This document shows positions 7,626-13,625 of a DNA stretch of 21,950 bases, piece after piece. Numbering within the stretch: the stretch's first letter is position 1; each line of letters opens with the position of its first letter. This DNA is from a virus: positions 1-21,950 of IMG/VR virus record IMGVR_UViG_3300032820_000141; one strand, given 5' to 3'. A program made the translations under genes and the position numbers. The notes beneath the pieces are model-generated. The model searched no databases, was not told the DNA's origin, and was given only the letters and a program-made list of their open reading frames with translations.

Positions 7626-7655
7626 TTGACGGGTGGGCGGGCATCCCCCTAGATT
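7626..7655 (+). promoter_or_regulatory. Candidate sigma70-like promoter for the capsid operon
   Basis: TTGACG (7626-7631) is separated by 18 bases from TAGATT (7650-7655). The -35 matches five of six consensus positions and the -10 four of six. It lies about 175 bases upstream of the major capsid start, in the correct orientation. The capsid gene needs its own promoter, or very long read-through across the antisense helicase, which supports the reading. GC-rich DNA gives few chance TTGAC sites, but the -10 is imperfect. Confidence 0.4.
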
Positions 7656-7799
7656 GCCTTCAGTAAATCGGGAAAGCGTGACGGGGGCGGACGGCCCACG
7701 ACAACCGGATCGCTTTCTCAGGTCAGTGCGTGACGCTCGGCGAGCGCGACTGCCCAACGTACCACATGGTTCACGTGGTGCTGGGGCAGTCCATCTTTC

Positions 7800-7821
7800 C
7801 CCCGGCACAACACAACCGGGG
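7800..7821 (+). promoter_or_regulatory. Hairpin overlapping the major capsid ribosome-binding site
   Basis: CCCCGG (7800-7805) and CCGGGG (7816-7821) form a perfect 6-bp GC stem with a 10-base A/C-only loop. The 3' arm contains the GGGG of the ribosome-binding site GGGGAG (7818-7823), which is 5 bases before the capsid ATG. The stem would hide the site when folded, so it could set or delay capsid translation. Regulation is inferred; the pairing is seen. Confidence 0.45.
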
Positions 7822-7828
7822 AGACCTA

Positions 7829-9196
7829 ATGAAGATTCGCGAGAAGGCGCGAGAACTGAAGGCTCAGTGTGAAGAGCTTTTGAGTTGCGCCGAATCCGAG
7901 GATCGCACCCTGAGTGACGACGAGCAGAAGCAGTACGACGCCAGCTTCGTCGAACTCGAAGGTGCCTTGGCGCAGATCCGACGCGCCGACGAGCTTGCGG
8001 TAGTCAGCGCAGGGCTCGCAGAGCCAGCAACGCCACCGCTAGGGCCGACAGCGGCACTAGAGCCGGAGCAGACACGCGACGAGACGGCAGACATAGTTGT
8101 CGGCCACGACCGCGCTGTTGCGAAGGGCTTCGACAACATCGGCGAGCAGTTGCAGGCAATCGCACACGCTTCGCATCCAGAGAGTCGCTATGAGAGTATC
8201 GACAAGAGGCTCTTCTTCCTGCAAGAGCGTGGTGGCAATCCCGAGGGCGAGATCCGGCAATCGGGTGCCAGTGAGGCAGTCGCATCGAAGGGCGGCTACC
8301 TTGTGCAGAAGGACTTCAACGACCAGATCCTTGAGAGGGTCTACAGCATCGGCGAGGTGGCCTCCAGAGTGACGAGGCAGGCCATCGGACCCAACGCCAA
8401 CGGGCTCAAGTTCAACATCATCGACGAGTCCAGCAGGGCGGCAGGATCTCGGTGGGGCGGCGTCCGTGCCTACTGGGTGGCAGAGGCAGGAGCACTGACC
8501 GCCAGCGAGCCTACCTTCGCACAGGTCGAACTGACCTTGAAGAAGGTTGCGGCCCTGTTCTACTCCACGGAAGAACTCCTCATGGATCAGACCGCCTTGG
8601 CGGGCTTGGTCGAGAGAGTGGTTCCGCAGGAGATCATGTTCAAGGTCGAAGAGGCTATCCTTGGTGGATCAGGTTCAGGCCAGCCGCTCGGCATCAGCAA
8701 CAGTGCCGCGATAGTGAGTCAGGCCAAGAAGAGCGGCCAGACGGCGACCACTATCGTCACTGACAACGTGACCAATATGTGGTCACGCCTCTGGGGTCCG
8801 TCCAGAGCCAACGCAGTGTGGCTCGTCAATCAGGACGCAGAACCGCAGTTGAGCACTATGGCAGACGCCAACGGTAACAGTCTTTACATTCCACCGGGAG
8901 GGCTGTCAGATACGCCCTACTCGCGCCTGTTCAACAGGCCAGTGATCATGTCTGAGTACTGCGCCACGCTTGGCACCGTTGGAGACATCCAACTGCTCGA
9001 CTTGAGCCAGTACTTTGTGATCGACAAAGGCGGGGTGCGCGGAGATTCTTCCATGCACGTTCGCTTCCTCTACGACGAGAGAGCTTTCAGATGGATGTTC
9101 AGGGTCGATGGCCAGCCTAGCTGGAACTCGGCACTGACGCCGCTGAACGGCTCGAACACTCTCTCGCCATTCGTCAACCTCGCGACAAGGAGCTAG
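7829..9196 (+). CDS. Major capsid protein, HK97 fold
   Basis: This protein forms the icosahedral shell. With the ATG at 7829 (GGGGAG, spacing 5) it has 455 aa. Residues about 1-140 are charged and helical (KIREKARELKAQCEELL at the start), the usual delta/scaffold domain removed by the prohead protease; the mature part begins around the SKGGYLVQKDF block near residue 153. Family features include an E-loop/P-domain region (WVAEAGALTASEPTFAQVEL), KKVAALFYSTEELLMDQ, a GSGSGQPLGI turn and an ERAFRWMFRVDGQP end. The frame is open to 7730, but that extension has no ribosome-binding site and overlaps the regulatory region. It is followed after 6 bases by a probable decoration protein. Confidence 0.96.
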   Translation: MKIREKARELKAQCEELLSCAESEDRTLSDDEQKQYDASFVELEGALAQIRRADELAVVSAGLAEPATPPLGPTAALEPEQTRDETADIVVGHDRAVAKGFDNIGEQLQAIAHASHPESRYESIDKRLFFLQERGGNPEGEIRQSGASEAVASKGGYLVQKDFNDQILERVYSIGEVASRVTRQAIGPNANGLKFNIIDESSRAAGSRWGGVRAYWVAEAGALTASEPTFAQVELTLKKVAALFYSTEELLMDQTALAGLVERVVPQEIMFKVEEAILGGSGSGQPLGISNSAAIVSQAKKSGQTATTIVTDNVTNMWSRLWGPSRANAVWLVNQDAEPQLSTMADANGNSLYIPPGGLSDTPYSRLFNRPVIMSEYCATLGTVGDIQLLDLSQYFVIDKGGVRGDSSMHVRFLYDERAFRWMFRVDGQPSWNSALTPLNGSNTLSPFVNLATRS

Positions 9197-9202
9197 AAGA
9201 TT

Positions 9203-9682
9203 ATGGCGGCTCAAGGATTCAGCATCGGCGAGGGGCAGGGGCATTTCGTTCTGGGTGTGGCTCCTGTCGACATCGACGCCGGAGCGCAGACATCGGATGC
9301 GTTCAAGATGGCGAACTACAGCCACGCGACGATCATCATCGCGTTGGGCGTGACAGGTGCGGCCAGTACGGTCACAGTCAAGGAGAACACTGATGCGTCA
9401 GGTAGCGGTGCGACTGCTATCGCGTTCAGCTACTACTCCGAGGAAACAGCCGCTGGGGACACCACTTCGGCGCGTACCGCCGCAACGTCTTCAGGCTTTG
9501 CGACCAGTACAAATGACGGGGTTTTCTATATTATTGAGTTGAACGCAGAAGACCTCTCAGACGGTTCAGAATGGGTCACCGTGCATATGTCCGATCCCGG
9601 TTCGGCGACGTTTGCCAGCATCGGCGTGATCCTCTCAGGTGCTCGGTACGCCGAGGTCGAGGCTCCGACAGCTATCGCCTAA
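9203..9682 (+). CDS. Probable capsid decoration or head-associated protein
   Basis: This 159-aa protein starts 6 bases after the capsid stop, with AAGGAG at 9187-9192 (spacing 10). It is small, acidic, Ala/Thr/Ser/Gly-rich and apparently all-beta, with a GVTGAASTVTVKENTDASGSG block, a GVFYIIELNAEDL block and a GARYAEV end. Proteins of this pattern often follow the major capsid gene in siphophages and are found in virions, but I know of no settled function. The position just after the capsid gene and in the same transcript, before a strong hairpin, suggests high-copy expression, as for a head decoration protein. This is an inference from context; a minor tail role is less likely. Confidence 0.6.
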   Translation: MAAQGFSIGEGQGHFVLGVAPVDIDAGAQTSDAFKMANYSHATIIIALGVTGAASTVTVKENTDASGSGATAIAFSYYSEETAAGDTTSARTAATSSGFATSTNDGVFYIIELNAEDLSDGSEWVTVHMSDPGSATFASIGVILSGARYAEVEAPTAIA

Positions 9683-9700
9683 CGTACCAGCGACGATAAC

Positions 9701-9727
9701 TGGCGGGGGGCGTCGAGCCCCCCGTCA
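9701..9727 (+). terminator. Strong GC hairpin after the capsid/decoration genes (terminator or attenuator candidate)
   Basis: TGGCGGGGGGC (9701-9711) pairs with GCCCCCCGTCA (9717-9727) around a 5-base loop, giving 11 pairs including one G-T. No T-run follows, so it is not a standard intrinsic terminator. It may be a partial terminator, an RNA 3'-end stabiliser or a processing site that raises capsid mRNA over downstream tail mRNA. Confidence 0.5.
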
Positions 9728-9756
9728 GGTATTGCTCAACCGAGGGAGGACTGCAC

Positions 9757-10047
9757 ATGGGTATTGCGATTATGAGGTTGGACGGACCCACCAAGGGTGA
9801 GGTCTACGTGGAGCGCGACGATCTCGCAGAGGCGATGATCTCCACGGGTCAAGCGGAGCGGGCTACGTTTGGCCAGCACAACGTGTCGTCGCCAGCCGCG
9901 CCGGAGACGCCAGAGTCGTCGAAGCCTGTCGGCAAGATGAGTCGCGCAGAACTCGTGGCGGAAGTCGAGAGGCGAGGCGTGAGCGTCAGCGGTAGCGGGA
10001 AGAACGGCGCGGTACTGAAGGGCGATCTCGTCGATGCGTTGAGCTAA
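9757..10047 (+). CDS. Small head-tail region protein with C-terminal SAP/HeH-like motif
   Basis: The 96-aa protein has a strong ribosome-binding site (GGGAGGA 9744-9750, spacing 6). Residues 1-40 look like a small beta-rich domain (GEVYVERDDLAEAMISTGQAE), 41-58 are a Pro/Ser linker, and about 60-96 (SRAELVAEVERRGVSVSG, then NGAVLKGDLVDAL) form a helix-extended-helix of the SAP/HeH type often found in small phage proteins between capsid and connector genes. SAP/HeH motifs bind nucleic acid in some proteins, but the role here is unknown. Its stop overlaps the next start (TAATG). It likely belongs to the head completion set. Confidence 0.65.
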   Translation: MGIAIMRLDGPTKGEVYVERDDLAEAMISTGQAERATFGQHNVSSPAAPETPESSKPVGKMSRAELVAEVERRGVSVSGSGKNGAVLKGDLVDALS

Positions 10048-10652
10048 TGCACACGCAGACGCCGTGGAACCGTATCGTCACGACGACGGCGGCAGTCACT
10101 GAGCCCGTCAGCCTTGACCGTGTGAAGCGCAGTCTCGGGCTCGACAACGTGCGCGACTACGACACGACGCTCCAAGAGCTTATCAAGAGCGCGACGAACG
10201 CCGTGTCGAACGACCTCGGGCGGGCGCTCGTCACGACGGTCTACACCCTGCACTTGGACCGCTGGCCGGGACGCGAGATCCAGCTTCCGTATCCGCCGCT
10301 CATCTCTGTGGACTCTGTGAAATATTACGGAGATGTGACCGAGACCCTCGACACGTTCAGCAGTGGAAGTTACACGGTGAGCACCGGAGGCGACCCCGGC
10401 GTGATATGGCTGAACGAGGATGCGAGTGGCTGGCCGGAACTGATGGACCGTCCCAGCCCCATCGAGATCCAGTTCCAAGCGGGCTTCGGTGCTGACTCCG
10501 ATGACGTGCCAGCCGCCATCCAAGCGGCTGTCGCCATGACCGCCGCATATTTTTTCGACCAGCCGTTGCCTGTGATCACTGGCACCATCGCTACGGAGCT
10601 ACCGCTGGGCGTGAGCAGGCTGATCGACTCTGAACGCTTCCAGAGGTACTAG
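10047..10652 (+). CDS. Head-tail connector (HK97 gp6 / phiE125 gp8-like adaptor)
   Basis: This adaptor forms a ring below the portal. The 201-aa protein shows the family pattern: VSLDRVKRSLGL with following Asp-rich turn, LQELIKSATNAVSNDLGRAL helix, a beta section with LHLDRWPGREIQLPYPPLISVDSVKYYG (given here as two blocks: LHLDRWPGREIQLPYPP and LISVDSVKYYG), and a helical end with VPAAIQAAVAMTAAYFFDQP. The final LPLGVSRLIDSERFQRY is also typical. It is translationally coupled to the preceding gene (TAATG) and followed by the head-closure gene after 3 bases. Confidence 0.88.
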   Translation: MHTQTPWNRIVTTTAAVTEPVSLDRVKRSLGLDNVRDYDTTLQELIKSATNAVSNDLGRALVTTVYTLHLDRWPGREIQLPYPPLISVDSVKYYGDVTETLDTFSSGSYTVSTGGDPGVIWLNEDASGWPELMDRPSPIEIQFQAGFGADSDDVPAAIQAAVAMTAAYFFDQPLPVITGTIATELPLGVSRLIDSERFQRY

Positions 10653-10655
10653 GAG

Positions 10656-11003
10656 ATGGCCAAGCGCAAGAGCCGCCTCCGCACAAAGCTCATGTTTCAG
10701 TACGACACTCGGAGCAAAGATACTGATGGCTTCGAAACCTCCGATTGGGACGACAAGGGCGAGAGGTTCTGTCAAGTCGAGCCACTACAGGGCAGGGAAT
10801 ACTGGGACGCCCACGCAGTGCTTGGCTCTCAAGGTCTGAAGATCCGCACCCACTACGACACGGTGATCAAGGACGTGGAGCCGGATCGCTGGCGGATGAA
10901 GAACGGCACCACGGTCTACTCCATCGTCAGCATGATAAACGTGGGCGACGAGAACCGCTGGCTGGAGTTTCTCTGTACCACGGGCACCGGGGTGTTGGAC
11001 TGA
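10656..11003 (+). CDS. Head-closure / head-tail joining protein (Phage_H_T_join-like)
   Basis: The 115-aa protein is short, beta-rich and basic at the N-terminus (MAKRKSRLRTKLMFQY). The conserved-looking segments are KGERFCQVEPLQGREYWDAH in the middle and DRWRMKNGTTVYSIVSMINV near the end, matching the small beta-barrel head-closure proteins (SPP1 gp16 / HK97 head-tail adaptor type). AGAGG at 10642-10646 is a plausible ribosome-binding site. Order after the gp6-like connector supports the call. The stop overlaps the next ATG (TGATG). Confidence 0.8.
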   Translation: MAKRKSRLRTKLMFQYDTRSKDTDGFETSDWDDKGERFCQVEPLQGREYWDAHAVLGSQGLKIRTHYDTVIKDVEPDRWRMKNGTTVYSIVSMINVGDENRWLEFLCTTGTGVLD

Positions 11004-11500
11004 TGACGAAGCCGATTCACGGGATGAAGGGCACCAGAGTCGAGATAGAGGGCGACGAGGAGTTGATACGGAAGCTCAAGGGTATGTCCAAGGGATTCCA
11101 AAGCAAGGCACTCCTTCACGCAGTGACGCAGGGCGCGGAGATCATAGAGCGCGAGGCCAAGGCTAATGCTCCGCGAAGGAGCGGGCTCCTGCGCCGTGCC
11201 ATTACGACTGTCAAGCTGAAGGAGACCAAGAAGCTGGCGAAGGTGGCGGTGGGTTGGCGCAACAGCAAGGCGTCCCGGTTCCCCGCCTTCTACGGCATCA
11301 TGCAGGAGAAGGGCACCAAGCCTCGCCAGCGGAAGAGTTGGCGCAAGAAGCCACTGACAACAGGGCCAGTGAGTACGGGCACGGGTCCAGTGCGCTCATT
11401 CCTGATCCCGGCATACCATAGTAAGCGCGGACAGGCGACGAGACAGATCAAGATCGAACTCAGTCGCCTGATCCGAAAAGCAGTGAAGAAGGGGATGTGA
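11003..11500 (+). CDS. HK97 gp10-like neck/tail completion protein
   Basis: The 165-aa protein starts at the ATG overlapping the preceding stop; the same frame is open from 10745, but that part is a shadow of the head-closure gene. It has the gp10-like layout: VEIEGDEELIRKLKGM helix, AEIIEREAKANAPRRSGLLR with the typical P-R-x-SGLL turn (about residues 47-66), a YGIMQEKGT block and RSFLIPAYHSKR near the C-terminus, all on a strongly basic protein. Members attach between head and tail or complete the tail end. The context between head-closure and tail-terminator genes fits. Confidence 0.85.
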   Translation: MTKPIHGMKGTRVEIEGDEELIRKLKGMSKGFQSKALLHAVTQGAEIIEREAKANAPRRSGLLRRAITTVKLKETKKLAKVAVGWRNSKASRFPAFYGIMQEKGTKPRQRKSWRKKPLTTGPVSTGTGPVRSFLIPAYHSKRGQATRQIKIELSRLIRKAVKKGM

Positions 11501-11895
11501 TGGCGAACCAGATTGAGGACGTTATCTACTCGCGACTGCAAGCTACATCGGCGGTGACCGATCTCGTGTCTACTAGGGTCTACCCTATTCGTCGGCCAGC
11601 AGACGCCAGCTTGCCCCTCATCGTGTTCGACCGCCTAAGTGAGTTCTGCCCCCCGGCAATGGTTTCGGACCCCGGCAACGTGATCTCGCGCTTCCGGTTC
11701 AGTTGCCAAGCAGACAGCCCAGAGAACGCGAGGACTCTGGCGGCTACCGTGAAGGCCAGCATCGGTTATTATGCGGACAGCACGACGACGCCAGTGGTCG
11801 ACGGGTGTTGGCCGGAGAGCGGCTTCGAGGAGTTCGATCTGGCGGCTGACTTGTTCAGTGTCGAGAAGGACTTCAGCATCGCATATCGGGAGTAA
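11500..11895 (+). CDS. Tail terminator/completion protein (DUF3168-like)
   Basis: The 131-aa protein has features of DUF3168/gp17-like tail completion proteins: IEDVIYSRLQATSAVTDLVS at the start, RVYPIRRPADASLPLIVFDR, a beta strand RFRFSCQA and helix ARTLAATVKASIG. These form a hexameric ring that caps the tail tube. The ATG at 11500 (overlapping the preceding TGA) has AAGAAGGGG upstream with 5-base spacing; a GTG one codon earlier at 11497 is also possible but too close to that site. Confidence 0.82.
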   Translation: MANQIEDVIYSRLQATSAVTDLVSTRVYPIRRPADASLPLIVFDRLSEFCPPAMVSDPGNVISRFRFSCQADSPENARTLAATVKASIGYYADSTTTPVVDGCWPESGFEEFDLAADLFSVEKDFSIAYRE

Positions 11896-11897
11896 CT

Positions 11898-12608
11898 ATG
11901 GCGACCTATGTACAGACGAATGTAGGGCTCTACTGGGGAGGATACAGCCTAGCCTCCAGCTTCAACGCGATAGCCTTGAACCTCGGCAACAGCCCGCAGG
12001 ATGACACCGTATACGGCGATACCACTGTCTCCAACGCTAGTGGCCTGTCGACTGTGACACTCGAAGCGGAGGGCTTCTGGCAGAGCACGACCGACGCAGT
12101 ACTCCAAGCGAGCTTAGGCTCCAACGAGGTCATCAGTGTGACGCCAGTGGATCAGTCGGCAGGCTCACCCTCTATCTTCAGCAAGTACACGACCTCCAGC
12201 TACAACCCCATCGCGAAGGGTGAGGTGGGGAGCATGATGGGGTTCTCGCTCAGTGCCGAGGGGCGCGGCGAGAAGAGCGTGTCTGGCGAGATTCTCGTGA
12301 TCCCGGCCACCTACACCACATCGTCGGAGTCATCGACCAACGCCTCTATCGGGGCCGTGAGCGCCACGCAGTCGGTCTACAGCGCCCTCCACGTGACTGC
12401 CGCAAGCGGGACGCTCGACGTTATAGTGGAGAGCGCACCGTCGAACTGGTCAGGCGAAGCGACGAGGATAACACACACGCAGTTCACGGCTGTCGGCGCA
12501 GAGATGAAGTCTGCGGCGGGCGCGATCACGGACGCCTACTGGCGAGTCAAGTGGACCGTATCGGGTGGCGGCTCCTTCGACTTCATATCCTCACTCGGCA
12601 TCATTTGA
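11898..12608 (+). CDS. Tail tube protein, long paralog
   Basis: The 236-aa all-beta, Ser/Thr/Gly-rich protein sits where the major tail tube gene is expected, between tail terminator and chaperones. Residues 1-120 carry the DDTVYGDTTVSNASGL block (35-50) and a SYNPIAKGEVGSMMGFSLS block (about 100-118) that recur in the next gene. Residues about 125-236 form a second domain (SVYSALHVTAASGTLDV, AYWRVKWTVSGGGSFDF) resembling the C-terminal immunoglobulin-like domain of some tail tube proteins. GGAG lies 5 bases before the ATG. It likely polymerises into the tail tube with its C-terminal domain outside. Which of the two paralogs is the main tube subunit is not visible. Confidence 0.78.
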   Translation: MATYVQTNVGLYWGGYSLASSFNAIALNLGNSPQDDTVYGDTTVSNASGLSTVTLEAEGFWQSTTDAVLQASLGSNEVISVTPVDQSAGSPSIFSKYTTSSYNPIAKGEVGSMMGFSLSAEGRGEKSVSGEILVIPATYTTSSESSTNASIGAVSATQSVYSALHVTAASGTLDVIVESAPSNWSGEATRITHTQFTAVGAEMKSAAGAITDAYWRVKWTVSGGGSFDFISSLGII

Positions 12609-12625
12609 TCATCTAGGAGAAGAAA

Positions 12626-13039
12626 ATGGCAACCTTCGTACTGTACGACGCTTTCGTGTCCATAGCGGGGGTCGATCTCAGCGATCATGTCCGCTCAGTC
12701 ACGGTCGATGCTGGCCAGAACATGGCCGACGATACGGCTATGGGCGATGCCTTCGTCAGCAACGCCGCAGGGCTCGCGACGTGGAGCATCAGCGTTGAGC
12801 TACTTCAGGACTACGCCTCGTCGAAAGTGGATGCGACTCTGGAACCACTTTTGGGCATTGGTAACACAGCCGCCTTGGTCGTGAGGCCAGCGAGCGGATC
12901 GGTGAGTGCGACGAACCCCAACTACAGCGGCACGGGTATCCTTGAGTCGTACAACCCCATCGGCGGTGCGGTGGGTGATCAGGCGATGGCATCGGCCACG
13001 TTCCAGAGCGCGTCGGCGTTGACCAGAGCCACCTCGTAG
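12626..13039 (+). CDS. Tail tube-type protein, short paralog
   Basis: The 137-aa protein begins after a strong AGGAGAAG site 17 bases past the preceding gene. It shares with that gene the N-terminal MAT-V start, the DDTAMGDAFVSNAAGL block (35-50, same offset) and an SYNPIGGAVGDQAMAS block near the C-terminus, but lacks the second domain. It looks like a minimal tail-tube fold, and like a tandem duplicate that has diverged. It may be the actual tube subunit, with the longer paralog as a decorated version, or the two may mix. A 44-base gap follows, with no gene. Confidence 0.75.
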   Translation: MATFVLYDAFVSIAGVDLSDHVRSVTVDAGQNMADDTAMGDAFVSNAAGLATWSISVELLQDYASSKVDATLEPLLGIGNTAALVVRPASGSVSATNPNYSGTGILESYNPIGGAVGDQAMASATFQSASALTRATS

Positions 13040-13083
13040 TATGCGTTTCCAAGTCCCTCCCTTCAGACAAGGCAAGTCACATC

Positions 13084-13482
13084 ATGGTGCTATCCAAAGA
13101 GCAGATCCTTCAGGCCGATGACCTGAAGCGCGAAACCGTCGACATACCGGAATGGGGCGGTGAGGTACTCCTGCGCGAGTTGCGTGGACGCGAGCGCGAT
13201 GCGTTCGAGGAAGGGTCGATGGACAAACAGCGCAACGTCACGATGACAAATATGAGGGCTCGCCTCGTGGCGCTGAGTGCAATCGACGAAGAGGGCGAGC
13301 GCCTGTTCACCGCCAAGGAGGCCACCGAGTTGGGCGACAAGAGCGCGACGGCACTCAACCGCCTGTTCGAGGTCTGTTGTCGGTTGTCAGGCATCACGTC
13401 CGAAGACGTGGACGCACTTGAAAAAAACTTAGAGACCCATCACGACGCGAGCGACGAATTTGGTTTGACCTCGCTGAGTTGA
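13084..13482 (+). CDS. Tail assembly chaperone (lambda gpG analogue)
   Basis: The 132-aa helical, acidic protein lies between tail tube and tape measure, the invariant place of the tail assembly chaperone. Residues 10-40 (VDIPEWGGEVLLRELRGRER) resemble the N-terminal region of siphophage chaperones, and the middle contains RARLVALSAIDEEGERLF and NRLFEVCCRLSGI. It binds the tape measure before tube assembly. A -1 slippery site at 13422-13428 yields a longer GT product. A weak AAGG site precedes the ATG. Confidence 0.85.
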   Translation: MVLSKEQILQADDLKRETVDIPEWGGEVLLRELRGRERDAFEEGSMDKQRNVTMTNMRARLVALSAIDEEGERLFTAKEATELGDKSATALNRLFEVCCRLSGITSEDVDALEKNLETHHDASDEFGLTSLS

Positions 13483-13625
13483 TGGGCGTCCCCGTAGGTG
13501 AACTAATGGACCGGATGTCCAGTTCCGAGTTCGCGGAATGGATCGCTAGAAGCCGCATCAAGCAACAGGAGGCCGAGCAGGCCGAGATGATCGCCCGAGT
13601 CGACCAGAAGATGAAGCGCCGATGA
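13084..13625 (+). CDS. Tail assembly chaperone GT fusion by -1 programmed frameshift
   Basis: Translation shifts back one base at A AAA AAC (13422-13428). The first 115 codons come from the G frame, then reading continues at 13428 for 65 residues to the TGA at 13623-13625, giving a 180-aa protein. The extension includes IWFDLAELMGVPVGEL, SSEFAEWIARSRIKQQEAEQ and a Lys/Arg end; the EFAEWI segment resembles T domains of other siphophages. The shifted frame is open all the way, in the right phase, and ends overlapping the tape measure start (ATGA). Without the shift, a 47-aa frame from ATG 13482 would remain, also overlapping the G stop, so re-initiation is the alternative. Confidence 0.82.
13422..13428 (+). 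promoter_or_regulatory. -1 ribosomal frameshift slippery heptamer A AAA AAC
   Basis: The heptamer fits X XXY YYZ exactly and is in the zero-frame phase of gene G (codons GAA AAA AAC). A 5-bp stem AGCGA (13450-13454) / TCGCT (13471-13475), 22 bases downstream, is the best nearby structure and is weak. The heptamer is the same class used by several phages for G/GT expression. Confidence 0.82.

Larger units (their letters stand above)
7524..7828. other. Divergent intergenic region between helicase and major capsid genes
   Basis: This 305-base gap separates two genes transcribed away from each other. It holds the helicase ribosome-binding site (minus strand), a 12-bp dyad GGACA-TC-TGTCC at 7573-7584 that could be an operator, a plus-strand promoter candidate (7626-7655), a weak inverted repeat ACCAC/GTGGT (7761-7765, 7775-7779) and a GC hairpin covering the capsid ribosome-binding site (7800-7821). 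Open frames crossing it are N-terminal over-extensions of the two flanking genes. I could not find a convincing minus-strand promoter for the helicase. Confidence 0.7.

Noticed and set aside
7524-7808. N-terminal extension of the helicase
   Set aside because: It is Arg/Pro/Gly-rich without family character and covers the divergent regulatory region; ATG at 7523 has a strong ribosome-binding site.
7730-7828. N-terminal extension of the major capsid protein
   Set aside because: No ribosome-binding site at the upstream start; ATG 7829 has GGGGAG at ideal spacing and begins the usual charged delta domain.
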